NCBI GenBank assembly: GCA_949297765.1
Contig: CASFTV010000015.1
Location: 1-64,000, forward strand
Source of the DNA: an uncultured bacterium
GTDB taxonomy: Bacteria > Verrucomicrobiota > Lentisphaeria > Victivallales > UBA1829
Direction: 5' to 3'
DNA length: 64,000 bases
The notes under the pieces are model-generated. The model ran no database searches, was not told the origin of the DNA, and saw nothing but the letters and a program-made list of their open reading frames with translations. Positions 1-8,465 of this stretch are shown here, one piece after another. The stretch's first letter is position 1; each line of letters starts with the position of its first letter. The position numbers were made by a program, and so were the translations under genes.

Positions 1-842
1 AACAGTCCGAGATTCTCCTTCTGATCCTTGAATCGGGACGCTGCCTCGAACGACGCATACGAGCTTTTCCAGAGACGGTTCATCTCTTCCGGATTTTTAT
101 ATTTCTGTTTCAGATACCCGGCAAACAGTTTCCGGTTGTAGTCGGATGGATCGTTGTAACCCGCCTCATTGAAGAGTTCGTATGCGAGGATTTTTGTGCC
201 GTATTTCTTGGCGAACCGAACCGTTTCGGTCCACATTTTCCGATAGATTTCCCGTCCGGCGGGATGCATGAAGCTGTATGGCGCCCAGCGGTTGAAAGGT
301 GTTTTGTAACGGGTGTTGCGCGCCTCTTCCGGAATATCGCTCTGCTTGCACCCCATCCAGCCGTAAGCCAGACATCCCCTCATCCATTCAAAGCAGGTGA
401 TGTCGATATAAACCGGCAATCCGCTTTCCCAGACCTGTTTCTGTTCCGCACGGACAACTGGTGTATCTTTCAGCTGGTCAATGTTGACCGTTTTACTGTA
501 TTCCTTTAGAAAATACGGCGGGACGGAGGTCCCGATAAAGTCAAATCCGACCCGTTGAAGAGAATCATAATCCGGATATTTGTTGTACAACCATCCGAGA
601 GCTTCAGGCACACCCGGAACTTTCAGGGTGTTTGCCCAGGGATGAGCCATCGAAATCTGCGCAGAAAGAAAATAGTGGATTTTTCCATTGACTCGCAGCG
701 TTCCATCCGGAGCCACTTCCAGCTTGCTGTTCTTCTGATAGCGGATCAGCGGATCAATCTGGTCCGCCTCCGGGAACTGAACATTGCCGGCAAACGCTCC
801 GAAAGAGAGGAGCAGCAGCAGGGAAATCGAGGGTTTCAGCAT
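1..842 (-). CDS. Secreted glycoside hydrolase, clan A (GH42-like), 3' end beyond window
   Basis: Reading the minus strand from an ATG at 842 gives an open frame to the window edge, about 280 residues and still open. AGGAG lies 8 bases before the ATG. The N-terminus is a signal peptide (MLKPSISLLLLLSFGAFA), so the product is exported. The segment 'YELFNEAGYNDPSDYNRK' holds an Asn-Glu pair where clan A glycosidases carry the acid/base. It is followed by a 'GYLKQKY...MNRLWKSSYASFE' pattern typical of GH42-type beta-galactosidases. The nucleophile would lie beyond the edge. It follows a pseudopilin gene by 18 bases and a sugar-sensing regulator, so it is probably the enzyme of that cassette. The family is inferred; GH5 or another TIM-barrel family is possible. 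Confidence 0.75.
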   Translation of the reverse strand, partial: MLKPSISLLLLLSFGAFAGNVQFPEADQIDPLIRYQKNSKLEVAPDGTLRVNGKIHYFLSAQISMAHPWANTLKVPGVPEALGWLYNKYPDYDSLQRVGFDFIGTSVPPYFLKEYSKTVNIDQLKDTPVVRAEQKQVWESGLPVYIDITCFEWMRGCLAYGWMGCKQSDIPEEARNTRYKTPFNRWAPYSFMHPAGREIYRKMWTETVRFAKKYGTKILAYELFNEAGYNDPSDYNRKLFAGYLKQKYKNPEEMNRLWKSSYASFEAASRFKDQKENLGL

Positions 843-860
843 TGACTTTCTCCTAAATTT

Positions 861-1535
861 TTATTCTATATAAAACGCATAACTGTTCTGTCTCTGGCTC
901 CATTTATTGACCGGCGGACGCGCAAATCCCGTATGTCCGTCAAGGAACAGAAGATTGGCTGTTCCTGTATGAAGATAATGGAAGGTTCTCTTCATCGGAG
1001 CAATGGTCTGCGGGGCGACTTCCACCGGGGCGGAAATATAAAACTGTTGCGCATTATCCGCCTCAAGAAACACAAGCGATGGTGACTTGTAGGCGGAAAA
1101 ATATGTTTTCATCGGCTTGGCATCATTCACCCACATGTTTCCGGAAACCGCATAATTGGCTCCATAAAGGCTGAGAGAAGTCCACCCATCCGCAGGCAGC
1201 GGAGGTGCCGGGCACAACAACTTCCGAACTTCCTGTTTATTGTAATCAAAAAACGTGAGATTGGATTTGATCAAATACTTGAAGGTGAGATCCAACATGT
1301 GCCGTCCCCGGTTGTTGCAGTCCGAATTCCTCCATGGAACCATATCGCTGTTATCCCCCGCATACGAGGCGAACGCCAGCCCCCACTGCTTCAGATTGGA
1401 AACACAGTTTGCCCTCAACCCGGAAGCCCTTGCCTTCTGAAGTGCCGGAAGAAGAACAGCCACAAGGATCGCAATAATCGCAATAACAACAAGCAGTTCA
1501 ATCAAAGTAAACTTTTTCCTTTTGAAACAAAACAT
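861..1535 (-). CDS. Type II secretion/type IV pilin-like protein (pseudopilin)
   Basis: About 224 residues. The N-terminus [20 protein letters not shown] is a class III prepilin signal with the conserved Glu at position +5 and a long hydrophobic helix. The rest is a periplasmic domain ending in a '[17 protein letters not shown]' segment, the H-X9-DG motif of this pseudopilin family. I prefer the ATG at 1535 because GGAGGG sits directly upstream; an in-frame GTG at 1553 overlaps the regulator stop. The residue before the cleavage site is Lys, not the usual Gly. It lies between the regulator gene and the secreted hydrolase, all on the minus strand and probably one operon. Its exact role (secretion, cell-surface anchoring) is unknown. 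Confidence 0.88.
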   Translation of the reverse strand: MFCFKRKKFTLIELLVVIAIIAILVAVLLPALQKARASGLRANCVSNLKQWGLAFASYAGDNSDMVPWRNSDCNNRGRHMLDLTFKYLIKSNLTFFDYNKQEVRKLLCPAPPLPADGWTSLSLYGANYAVSGNMWVNDAKPMKTYFSAYKSPSLVFLEADNAQQFYISAPVEVAPQTIAPMKRTFHYLHTGTANLLFLDGHTGFARPPVNKWSQRQNSYAFYIE

Positions 1536-1549
1536 GTTCACACCCTCCT

Positions 1550-2614
1550 TCACGGCTGTTTTACCGGACCGGTGGATTGACGGATCACCAGTTCCGGCAT
1601 AATTTTCTTATAAAACATCTCATTGGGTTTTCTGTTGGAAAACAGATAGGCGATCGCCTCCCGGATCAGCTCTTCCATTTTTCCGGAACAGGTCGTCAGC
1701 GGGACCGGGAAATCCGCGGAGTCGGCGATGTTGTCAAAACCAACCACCGAAACATCTTCCGGAATCCGGACTCCGTTGGCAAGGAGCAATTCTTCGACGC
1801 AAAGAGCAAGACAGTCATTGTTGCAGAGGATCGCGGTTTCATTCGTTCGGACCGCCAGCATTTCCCGAGCATGCGCCATGTCGAATCTTCGCGTTCTATC
1901 TACTTTCTCCCAGTTGCGCGGAACGATGCGGTATGCAGACGAATCCAGGCCGGCTTCTTCCAGGGCTCGCAGGAAGCCGGACATTCTCCGCATATCATCT
2001 GGGTTGATCAAAAGCAGAAATTTTCGGTGACCGAGCTCCAGCAGATGTCTGGTCAGCAAATAAACCCCTTCCGCCAGATCGGTTTCGACGGAAGGAAATT
2101 GAAAGCGGGTTGCGTCCCAGCGCAGACAGATCCGCTTTTTCCCGCACTTCGCCACCTGTTCACGAATCACCGGAGAGAAACTGCAGTCCATATCAACAAT
2201 CACCGCATCACACTCTTTCAGATGGGATTTCAGAACCGGGACATCAACATTCTCCTTGTCGACCATCAGTACGCTGGTCCGCAGTCTGCTCTGTCCGAGC
2301 CGGAACAGCAGTTCACGGAAAATCTCCTGCTGATACACCGGCATTGAGACATCATAGATCAGCAGAATCAAACTGTCCTCCTTCAGATCCGAGACCGGAT
2401 TCACCAGAGTCCCGATTCCCTGAACCGGACGCAGAATCTTTGCCTTTGTCAGCCCCAGAATCGCGCGGCGCAGCGTGTTGCGCGAAACATGATAGCGTGT
2501 CATCAGTTCCTTCTCGTTGGGCAGCGAAGTCAGATGTTCCGCTTCAATCTGCTCCAGAAGTTTTTTCCGCAGCTTTTCATACAGCGGTTCATATTCCAGA
2601 ACATCATCCTGCAT
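1550..2614 (-). CDS. GntR-type wHTH / LacI-type sugar-sensor transcriptional regulator
   Basis: 354 residues. Residues about 8-75 form a GntR-type winged helix ('[15 protein letters not shown]' recognition helix, 'GIGTLVNP' wing). The remainder is a LacI/PurR-type periplasmic-binding fold with '[17 protein letters not shown]' and '[13 protein letters not shown]', the effector and dimer signature. Such chimeras bind a sugar and control neighbouring catabolic genes. It is the first gene of a minus-strand run into a pseudopilin and a secreted hydrolase, which are its likely targets. A consensus promoter and two direct repeats lie just upstream, suggesting autoregulation. The effector sugar cannot be deduced. 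Confidence 0.9.
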   Translation of the reverse strand: MQDDVLEYEPLYEKLRKKLLEQIEAEHLTSLPNEKELMTRYHVSRNTLRRAILGLTKAKILRPVQGIGTLVNPVSDLKEDSLILLIYDVSMPVYQQEIFRELLFRLGQSRLRTSVLMVDKENVDVPVLKSHLKECDAVIVDMDCSFSPVIREQVAKCGKKRICLRWDATRFQFPSVETDLAEGVYLLTRHLLELGHRKFLLLINPDDMRRMSGFLRALEEAGLDSSAYRIVPRNWEKVDRTRRFDMAHAREMLAVRTNETAILCNNDCLALCVEELLLANGVRIPEDVSVVGFDNIADSADFPVPLTTCSGKMEELIREAIAYLFSNRKPNEMFYKKIMPELVIRQSTGPVKQP

Positions 2615-2642
2615 CTCGTTTTTCTCCTGTGCATCATCTCAG

Positions 2643-2664
2643 TTATACCATTTAATTATACCAT
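2643..2664. promoter_or_regulatory. Direct repeat, candidate operator
   Basis: TTATACCAT occurs at 2643-2651 and again at 2656-2664, 13 bases apart. The pair covers the -10 element of the regulator promoter. This position suits an autoregulatory operator; binding is inferred. Confidence 0.4.
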
Positions 2665-2683
2665 ATTCCAACCATTTTATCAA
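2655..2683 (-). promoter_or_regulatory. Promoter of the GntR/LacI regulator
   Basis: On the minus strand there is TTGATA (2678-2683), a 17-base spacer, and TATAAT (2655-2660), a near-consensus sigma-70 promoter 40 bases from the regulator ATG. Confidence 0.7.
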
Positions 2684-2766
2684 GAGGGTATTTTTTGAAA
2701 ATCCGTGTTTTTCCGCATTTTTTCGGAGCAGAGGGTTCCGCCGCCGGGAAAAAAGACTCTTTTTGT

Positions 2767-2795
2767 TTGCTTTTTGCCCGGAATGATGGTATTTT
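2767..2795 (+). promoter_or_regulatory. Promoter of the chromosomal VOC gene
   Basis: TTGCTT (2767-2772), 17-base spacer, TATTTT (2790-2795), followed by AAAGGAG and the VOC ATG at 2824. Confidence 0.5.
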
Positions 2796-2823
2796 TAGAA
2801 AAAAGAACAAAGGAGATCGTCCG

Positions 2824-3201
2824 ATGAAATTCCGAATGGTTCATAACAATTTCAATGTTCTTGATCTGGAGAAGAGCCTGAAGTTCTACCATGACGCATT
2901 TGACATGCGCGAAGTCCGACGGATTGAGGCGAAGGACGGGAGCTTCATCATCGTCTATCTGGAGGACGGGAACAGCTCTCACCAGCTGGAACTGACATGG
3001 CTCCGGGATCGCAAGGAACCGTACAATCTCGGAGACAACGAATTTCATCTGGCCTTCAAGACCGATGATTATGAAGCCGCCCACGCCCGTCACGAAAAAA
3101 TGGGCTGCATCTGCTACGAGAATCCCGCGATGGGAATTTACTTCGTGAACGACCCCGAGGGCTGTGGGGTCATAAACAAATCATACCGTCGTGCGGCATA
3201 A
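2824..3201 (+). pseudogene. VOC (glyoxalase-fold) gene, 5' part, cut by the integrative element
   Basis: AAAGGAG precedes the ATG. Residues 1-111 are a VOC/lactoylglutathione-lyase-like domain. Candidate metal ligands are His7, the Glu of 'HQLELTW' and the His of 'NEFHLAF'. Host coding ends at the GA dinucleotide 3157-3158. The frame then runs into element DNA and adds a junk tail (GCGVINKSYRRAA) to a stop at 3199-3201. The missing C-terminus, which contains the fourth ligand Glu in 'YWVEI', lies 9.7 kb away at 12857-12893. The fused product is therefore probably inactive. Rejoining both parts gives 372 bases, 123 residues, exactly the length of the intact copy at 10887. The substrate is unknown. 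Confidence 0.9.
3136..3179. other. attL, left junction of the integrative element
   Basis: Host VOC sequence ends in GACCCC, then the GA core at 3157-3158, then the element arm 3159-3179 (GGGCTGTGGGGTCATAAACA and one more A). This arm is the inverted partner of 12834-12854 at the other end: 16 of 21 positions pair around the GA core. Confidence 0.85.
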
Positions 3202-3242
3202 CTTTTTTCTGATATAAATTTCTCCTCCTTTTGTCTGCGCTT

Positions 3243-3278
3243 CCCGACAGGGTAAATTCTCTGTCGGGGATTTTTTTT
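3243..3278 (+). terminator. Intrinsic terminator inside the left end of the element
   Basis: CCCGACAG (3243-3250) pairs with CTGTCGGG (3261-3268), followed by eight T residues. It would stop transcription from the interrupted VOC gene before it enters the recombinase gene. Confidence 0.8.
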
Positions 3279-3498
3279 GCAAAAAAAATAAAAATTTTCA
3301 TAACACATTATATACGAGGATAATATTATGTTCATCGACCTGTGTTTTCTTGTCTGAAAGCTCGAAAAATGGTAGAAAAAGCCCTGAAAAAATTCCGGAA
3401 AATTTCTTAACGCTTCATAAAAAGGTGGAACAGGCGCCCGGGGACAAACCATAGTGGTTCAGTTTCCTGCGCCGAAACACCAGAAAGGTTGTGAAGCG

Positions 3499-5424
3499 AT
3501 GAGCAAGGAAGTGAAGGCGATTATCTACGCTCGCCAGTCGTCGGGAGATGATGATGTCTCTGCAAGTGTGGAACAGCAGGTGAAAAATTGCCAGCAGTTG
3601 GCGAGGGAGTGCGGCTACTGCGTGGAGGGAATCTTTCGGGATTTGAATATATCCGGCAAATTCTACCCCGATACGCCAGGCGCAAACACCATTTGCAATT
3701 TTGATATGGCACTCCGTAACTGGGCGGCGTCCACCTCGTCGATGCAGATTCGCTTCCGGCAGGGATTGGGAGAGGCATTTGCCATGCTTAAGGAAATAGA
3801 TTTCATTCTTCTGGATGATTTCACCCGGCTGATGCGTCCTCTGCCGAACAGTTATCTGGAAGGATACATGAAGCAGGAATTGATCTGCAACAAAGTCAAG
3901 CTGCATTGTGTCAAGGGGGGAATCGCTGATCCGAATTCTTTTGGAGACAACATCGTCTCTTCTCTGATCTCCATGATCAACGCCAATCAGCTTGAGATCC
4001 AGCGGCAGAAAAGCAAGGCGGCATTGAAAAAACTCAAGGACGACGGTTACAGGCCTTCGGGCACTAACATGCGGGGGTATCGCAGGATTGGCAAGCATAA
4101 GTATGAAATCGTTCCGAAAGAGGCTGATTTCATCCGGGAGGCTTTTGCAATGGGAGTCGCCAACTTCTCCTATATGGCGATCTGCCGTAAACTCAGCAAG
4201 AAATACGGGATTCATGATCTGCACTATGACACCCTGATCCCGATCTACCAGCGCCCTGAATACGCAGGGTATTGCTATAACTCGGAAGGAGAATTGATCG
4301 AGTCAAAGTGCTTTGGTCCCATCCCGATTGTTACTCTCTCCCAATTTCTCCAGATGAAAGAGCGACTCCGGAATAAACGTATTCACAATCATGACCGAAA
4401 ACACATCTATGCTTTTACCGGATTGTGTTACTGTGGCTACTGTGGAGAGCGGATGCAGATTGTGTCCTGTAACGCAATGCCGCATTCGCTGGAAGCCGGA
4501 TGTCGGCTGTACTACTTTGGATGTGTCAGGAACATTTATCGAGAGTATTCCCGTGATTGCGGAAAAACGCGAATCCGTTACAGTTACCCGTTTCCTTTCG
4601 GCTGGCGAGTTCCACCGGAACGGTGGCCTGTAACGCAGAAAACATTGGACTCACCCAAGCCGCCTGTCCCTTCGGATTTGTACAATATCGGATTACGGGA
4701 ATCTCTGCTGGCGTTGATTGTAAAACCGTTGCTCGAAGAGCAGAAGCGGTTATTGTACGGCAGCAGTAATCTTGACGTTAAGATAAACCGTCTGGAACAG
4801 GAAAAAGAGCGTATCATGAGCCGTCAGAAAACGCTCGCGAATATGTTTCAGCGGGGTAGTATTCCGGACGAGCAATTTGAGCAGCTGTCAAGAGATCTGA
4901 AAAACTCGATGGAAAAGATCAGGAGTGAGCTCCTTGAACTGACCGCGACAGCCTGTGTTGGCCAGAAAAAAGTGCTGGAGGAACTGAAGTTGCAACTTCA
5001 TATGCTTCAGGCTGTCAAGAATGTTGAAGACAATCTGTATAAGAAACATGCGCAACAGCTGATCGAACGGATCAATATCTTTGCATATCACATTGAAATC
5101 TTTTTCCGGAACGGCAAGTCTTTTATTCTGGAACGGATTCCCAGATGGGGGGCAAGGATTATGCCGAACTGGAACTTGGTCATGCGGAGAAACAAGGCTT
5201 ACATCAAATACTACTATAAGAGCTTTTATCAAGGGGATGAGCGAGAACGGGTTCTCTATGATGACAAGACGATGAATATTGTTGCGGTAGGGTGTAATCC
5301 TCGTCCTAAAGCATGGGCAGATTCTCCGAGTCGCCGTTGGGACTGGCGCACGCAGGAGATAAGTGACACCTTCCCTCTTGAGAGCACCGGAGGCCAGTCG
5401 TTTGAGGATTCGCATACCGAATAA
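3499..5424 (+). CDS. Large serine recombinase (integrase)
   Basis: 641 residues from the ATG at 3499 (AGAAAGG upstream); an in-frame GTG at 3454 has no such signal. The N-terminal resolvase domain begins 'IIYARQSSGDDD', with the nucleophilic Ser after Arg, and contains 'ILLDDFTRLMR'. A recombinase domain follows (about residues 160-300, 'RGYRRIGKHKYEIVPKEADF'). Next come a zinc-ribbon (CxYCGYCGERM ... YYFGCVRN), a coiled coil around residues 430-500 and a C-terminal extension. This is the standard layout of integrases that join attP to attB across a 2-bp core. Its position beside attL fits. No recombination directionality factor is recognised; one of the small element proteins could be it. 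Confidence 0.95.
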   Translation: MSKEVKAIIYARQSSGDDDVSASVEQQVKNCQQLARECGYCVEGIFRDLNISGKFYPDTPGANTICNFDMALRNWAASTSSMQIRFRQGLGEAFAMLKEIDFILLDDFTRLMRPLPNSYLEGYMKQELICNKVKLHCVKGGIADPNSFGDNIVSSLISMINANQLEIQRQKSKAALKKLKDDGYRPSGTNMRGYRRIGKHKYEIVPKEADFIREAFAMGVANFSYMAICRKLSKKYGIHDLHYDTLIPIYQRPEYAGYCYNSEGELIESKCFGPIPIVTLSQFLQMKERLRNKRIHNHDRKHIYAFTGLCYCGYCGERMQIVSCNAMPHSLEAGCRLYYFGCVRNIYREYSRDCGKTRIRYSYPFPFGWRVPPERWPVTQKTLDSPKPPVPSDLYNIGLRESLLALIVKPLLEEQKRLLYGSSNLDVKINRLEQEKERIMSRQKTLANMFQRGSIPDEQFEQLSRDLKNSMEKIRSELLELTATACVGQKKVLEELKLQLHMLQAVKNVEDNLYKKHAQQLIERINIFAYHIEIFFRNGKSFILERIPRWGARIMPNWNLVMRRNKAYIKYYYKSFYQGDERERVLYDDKTMNIVAVGCNPRPKAWADSPSRRWDWRTQEISDTFPLESTGGQSFEDSHTE

Positions 5425-5546
5425 CATGGTTTCCCGCGTCGTAGAGGTGGTGTTTCCGTTTCTCTTGGGGAATTTAGGGGAACAGCCGTAAACGCGTGCA
5501 GAAGCCCTTTTCTGACGTTTTTTGAAAACTGGTAGAGGATCTGGAC

Positions 5547-5759
5547 TTGTCGAAGAAACGGCACCCTCTGGGGACGGACGAAAGCTCAAACAACTACGCC
5601 AAAACCCGCCGTCACGATGTGCAGGATTTCAATGTGATTCTTGCCGCTGCGGGAGGGCGGTACGACTGGATGACGCCCGGAGTTACTGATCTGAAAAATC
5701 CTCTGCTGGCAGACGAATCCGCCTTGCTCGCAACTCTTGAAGAGAAAGGTCAAATCTGA
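5547..5759 (+). CDS. Small hypothetical protein
   Basis: A TTG-started frame of 70 residues with GAGGAT 9 bases upstream, 122 bases after the recombinase. The sequence ('HDVQDFNVILAAAGGRYDW...') has ordinary protein composition but I do not recognise it. It could be a decayed remnant or a small accessory factor of the recombinase. A second tiny frame begins two bases after its stop. Confidence 0.35.
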   Translation: MSKKRHPLGTDESSNNYAKTRRHDVQDFNVILAAAGGRYDWMTPGVTDLKNPLLADESALLATLEEKGQI

Positions 5760-5761
5760 AA

Positions 5762-5920
5762 ATGGCAAGCTGGCAGGAAACGTTCCTCTCTCTTCCGATA
5801 GATGCCCGGAGGAGGTACGCTGAATTGTACTGTCGCAAAGGGATGCGGGCGAAGGTGGGACGGTGTCGGCAATCCCGGGGGCGGGGCAAAGCCCCGCCCC
5901 CGGGATTGAGAGAGCTTTAA
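5762..5920 (+). CDS. Tiny hypothetical ORF, C-terminus made of a palindromic repeat
   Basis: ATG at 5762 directly follows the previous stop; 52 residues (MASWQETFLSLPIDARRRYA...). The last 15 or so residues are encoded by the perfect palindrome at 5870-5908, so the original reading frame may have been cut by insertion of that repeat. No family is recognised. Low confidence as a functional gene. Confidence 0.25.
   Translation: MASWQETFLSLPIDARRRYAELYCRKGMRAKVGRCRQSRGRGKAPPPGLREL
5870..5908. repeat. Perfect 18-bp GC-rich hairpin
   Basis: CAATCCCGGGGGCGGGGC (5870-5887), loop AAA, and its exact reverse complement (5891-5908). There is no T-run after it, so it is not a classical terminator. It looks like an interspersed palindromic unit. 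A search for further genomic copies would decide this. Confidence 0.7.
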
Positions 5921-6064
5921 ATCAAGCGGTTCCAACAGAAGAGATCAGGAAACTTTTAGAAGATTTTTATTTGATTTTTTTGAAAATATGCTGTATTCTA
6001 CGTATAGTAAGAATTCACATAACCATGGAGGTTCACAACTTTATAGAGTTACAAAGTTTTAATT

Positions 6065-6213
6065 GCACAATTTTTCAGGCTACCCCTACAAACTACCACC
6101 TTGTAAATAGCCTGATCAATCAGATGCGGAGAAATTGTGCCGTGTTTTTTGCACGGTGCATTTCTTGGTCTGTATTCTGATTGATGCTGTGGTAGGCATG
6201 TAGGGGTGTATAG
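6065..6213. other. Highly structured non-coding segment (nested inverted repeats)
   Basis: Four stems nest in order: 6081-6090 with 6199-6208, CTACCAC 6093-6099 with GTGGTAG 6189-6195, ATCAATCAGA 6115-6124 with TCTGATTGAT 6176-6185, and GTGCCGTG with CACGGTGC flanking a T6 loop at 6145-6150. In addition GCACAATTT (6065-6073) is complementary to AAATTGTGC (6132-6140), an alternative pairing. No ORF covers it convincingly. It could be a structured RNA leader for the zinc-ribbon gene, or a cis site for replication or transfer of the element. Confidence 0.5.
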
Positions 6214-6248
6214 ATCAGAGATGCACCTCTTTTTTTGAGGTCTCTGAT
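6214..6248 (+). terminator. Hairpin upstream of the zinc-ribbon gene (attenuator/terminator-like)
   Basis: ATCAGAGA (6214-6221) pairs with TCTCTGAT (6241-6248), and CCTC (6226-6229) with GAGG (6237-6240) around a T-rich loop. It lies 47 bases before the next ATG. It lacks a trailing T-run, so termination is uncertain. Confidence 0.4.
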
Positions 6249-6294
6249 TTCAACGCTCCCAAAACTGACTGACAAACAAAATCAGGAGACTACC

Positions 6295-6687
6295 ATGGCA
6301 AATTTCACCTTTAACTGTCCCGAGTGTGGACAGCACCTTGAAGCTCAGGACGAATGGAGAGGGCAACAAACCCAGTGCCCATCTTGCGGAACCAATATAG
6401 AGATCCCCAAGATCATGCTCGTAAAACCTGTAAACATCGATCCCCAAGAACAAATAAAAAAGCTGAAAAATGCAGTTATATTCTTTATTGTTTGCTCGAT
6501 TGTCTTCTTTTTATGCCTTGTGGGCACTTTTTATAACATTGCTACGGGAAGCCATGTTCAACGTTCTCTTTCGCACGTCTTGATTCCTACTTTTGCCATA
6601 GGTATCTTTTTTTGTGGGTTTATTGTAATAGCTGTCCACAAAATAATCCGCAAACTTCAATCCCAAATCGACCAAAACGGACGCTAG
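6295..6687 (+). CDS. Zinc-ribbon membrane protein, unknown function
   Basis: 130 residues from ATG 6295, with AGGAG 7 bases upstream. The N-terminus has a CPECG ... CPSCG zinc ribbon (residues about 8-36). Two hydrophobic membrane helices follow ('AVIFFIVCSIVFFLCLVGTF' and 'LIPTFAIGIFFCGFIVIAV') and then a basic amphipathic tail. It is first after a long structured leader and ahead of the GIY-YIG nuclease gene. Soluble zinc ribbon plus two-helix anchors are common in small accessory proteins of this bacterial group; no function is assigned. It may work with the nuclease. Confidence 0.7.
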   Translation: MANFTFNCPECGQHLEAQDEWRGQQTQCPSCGTNIEIPKIMLVKPVNIDPQEQIKKLKNAVIFFIVCSIVFFLCLVGTFYNIATGSHVQRSLSHVLIPTFAIGIFFCGFIVIAVHKIIRKLQSQIDQNGR

Positions 6688-6747
6688 AAACAGCACCCAC
6701 AACCACGCAATGGAGTGTCATTGCCCAGCAAAGAGAAAGGTCTTTCT

Positions 6748-7611
6748 ATGCCTTCCAAAGAAGCAGCATTCAACTTGTCCGTTATCTTGGAACAGGCTGG
6801 ATTTGATGCGAAAGCTCGGAGACGCATCAAGCTCATCCGCCATCCGATTTCCAATAAGACTGTCAAAGCAATCTATGACAAAGGCTACATCGAAATTTAC
6901 CAGTGCGAGCAGTATCCCGAGACTTTCCGGAACTGTGACTACGTTTTCAGCTTTATCGGTGAAGGCGGCAGCTCGGCGAGGTTTATAGGGTGCTATAAAG
7001 TCGGAGCTTCTCGTCCAGCTTCGGAAATGCGGTCAAAGATTCCGGACGACTATCCCGATAAAGCATCTTTCCAGGACGACTCAAAAAGCGTTTATTTCGA
7101 TTTGCAGAAGACCGATATTCTGGAATCTCTTCAAAATCGCCTTGTCATCCGCTGGAATAACCCTATTTCCTGGCACCAGTGGGCTACCAATGATATGCCG
7201 GTAATCACAATCTCACCACGTATTCAATTTCCGGGATACGAATCAGTGTCCGTTACATTTCAAGAACTCAAAGAGATTATTGAAGAGCAAACTGCCGACT
7301 GGTTCAATCCTCTTTCCAAAGTCGGCGGCGTTTACCTTATCACCACGCCGGAAGGTCTCTATGTTGGATCAGCATACGGCAAAGAAGGTCTTTGGAATCG
7401 CTGGTCTGATTATGTTCAAAGCAAACACGGCGGGAACAAAGAACTGATTGACTTGATAGAGAAAAATCCCGGAATATACCATGAGTTCCGGTATTCCATC
7501 TTAAAAGTCGTTCCTAAAAAATCTATCGATGAGGATGTGATCGCATGGGAAAATTATTTCAAAGAAGTTCTTCAAACCAGAAATTCTTCCTGGGGGTTGA
7601 ATGAGAATTGA
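6748..7611 (+). CDS. GIY-YIG family nuclease with an N-terminal domain of unknown function
   Basis: 287 residues from ATG 6748 (AGAGAAAGG upstream, preferred over an earlier in-frame GTG at 6715). The C-terminal ~100 residues carry the GIY-YIG signature: 'GGVYLIT', 'LYVGSAYG', the catalytic Arg in 'LWNRWSDYV', and a late Glu in 'IAWENYFKE' that matches the metal-binding Glu. All key residues are present, so it should be active. Residues 1-185 ('YDKGYIEIYQCEQYPETF...') are a domain I do not recognise, perhaps target recognition. Its place as cargo on an integrative element suggests a restriction-like or element-maintenance role; this is inference. Confidence 0.85.
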   Translation: MPSKEAAFNLSVILEQAGFDAKARRRIKLIRHPISNKTVKAIYDKGYIEIYQCEQYPETFRNCDYVFSFIGEGGSSARFIGCYKVGASRPASEMRSKIPDDYPDKASFQDDSKSVYFDLQKTDILESLQNRLVIRWNNPISWHQWATNDMPVITISPRIQFPGYESVSVTFQELKEIIEEQTADWFNPLSKVGGVYLITTPEGLYVGSAYGKEGLWNRWSDYVQSKHGGNKELIDLIEKNPGIYHEFRYSILKVVPKKSIDEDVIAWENYFKEVLQTRNSSWGLNEN

Positions 7612-7742
7612 AGTAAGTTAAACTTGACTTGTTGCTTTCTTGTTTCATATTAAAGCGACAAAAAATATGAAAATTTCCATCCGCTTCATATCAATGCAGG
7701 GCGTCAATCAGGATGCCTGCAAACACATGAAGGGATGTTACT

Positions 7743-7919
7743 ATGAAGAAACGAAAACTGACTCCGGGGCCGTGGGGCATAAGAGTGTCTCAATTCGAAC
7801 AAATCAAGGATTTGCTGGTTCGTTGGATGAAATCAGCTCCGACAGACGACTTTATCGGGTGTGATGAGGCTCCCTGTCTGGAAGAAAAACATGTTACCTG
7901 CGCGGATTGCGTGAATTGA
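7743..7919 (+). CDS. Small cysteine-rich protein, 58 residues
   Basis: ATG at 7743 with GGGAT upstream encodes MKKRKLTPGPWGIRVSQFEQ and then a C-terminal half with four cysteines in the pattern CDEAPC ... CADC, a possible zinc site. The next frame begins inside its last codons. A longer frame over the same DNA in another phase (7640-7864) lacks a ribosome site and a sensible composition. Unknown function; possibly a DNA-binding or nuclease-partner peptide. Confidence 0.45.
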   Translation: MKKRKLTPGPWGIRVSQFEQIKDLLVRWMKSAPTDDFIGCDEAPCLEEKHVTCADCVN

Positions 7920-8329
7920 GCCATATCAGCGAGATTCCATATTACCTGTCTTTCGTGAATCATTGCGACCTCCCGGAACTGCTGGTAACCTTTCTCTGTT
8001 CAAAGACCGCGATGAAGAATGCCGGACTGGTTCAACCGTTGATTGATTACATTGACAATGATGAACACGCCATGCGAATCGCGTCCAATTACGAGGAACT
8101 GCTGCGTGGCGGTTTGGAGAAGCTCTACTGGTTCGATCCGTATTCTCATGAAAAGAAATCCGTGACAACGCTTTTCCAGCGTGTCAAACCGGAAGAACGG
8201 CTGCATAAAGTCGAATGCTATCATATGCTTGAACCCCTGTACAGTTTTAACTCGGATAAGCTGTTGCAGGAGAGAAACGGCAAAATCTCAAAAAAAGCGT
8301 TGTCGTTTCGAATGCTCAAGCAGAAATAA
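7907..8329 (+). CDS. Hypothetical protein
   Basis: 140 residues from a TTG at 7907 (another TTG in frame at 7916), overlapping the cysteine-rich ORF by 13 bases. This suggests translational coupling. The sequence ('CDLPELLVTFLCSKTAMKNAG', 'NYEELLRGGLEKLYWFDPYS') looks alpha-helical and soluble with no signal peptide. I do not recognise a family. The absence of an ATG start leaves open that it is the 3' part of a longer, decayed gene. A strong hairpin lies 94 bases after its stop. Confidence 0.5.
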   Translation: MRELSHISEIPYYLSFVNHCDLPELLVTFLCSKTAMKNAGLVQPLIDYIDNDEHAMRIASNYEELLRGGLEKLYWFDPYSHEKKSVTTLFQRVKPEERLHKVECYHMLEPLYSFNSDKLLQERNGKISKKALSFRMLKQK

Positions 8330-8422
8330 GCTGTTATTTCTTGTGACTATCATTCTGTGACGCAGTTTCGGATTATAAAGGGACGGCTTCCGTTTCTGCG
8401 AAAAAATTTTTGCTCCCAGCGA

Positions 8423-8465
8423 AATACAGGGCGGTTGATTCTTACGGGATCAACCGCTCTGTATT
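8423..8465. repeat. 17-bp hairpin after the hypothetical gene
   Basis: Bases 8423-8439 pair with 8449-8465 (AATACAG...CTGTATT, GCGGTTGAT...ATCAACCGC, one G-T pair), loop 9 bases. No T-run follows. It opens a gene-free stretch that reaches 9199. Confidence 0.6.

Noticed and set aside
6065-6213. Retron msr-msd or integron attC site
   Set aside because: No reverse transcriptase or integron integrase nearby. The nested stems do not show the attC R/L box pattern.
7640-7864. 74-codon frame before the cysteine-rich ORF
   Set aside because: No ribosome site and it overlaps a better-formed 58-residue gene in another phase.
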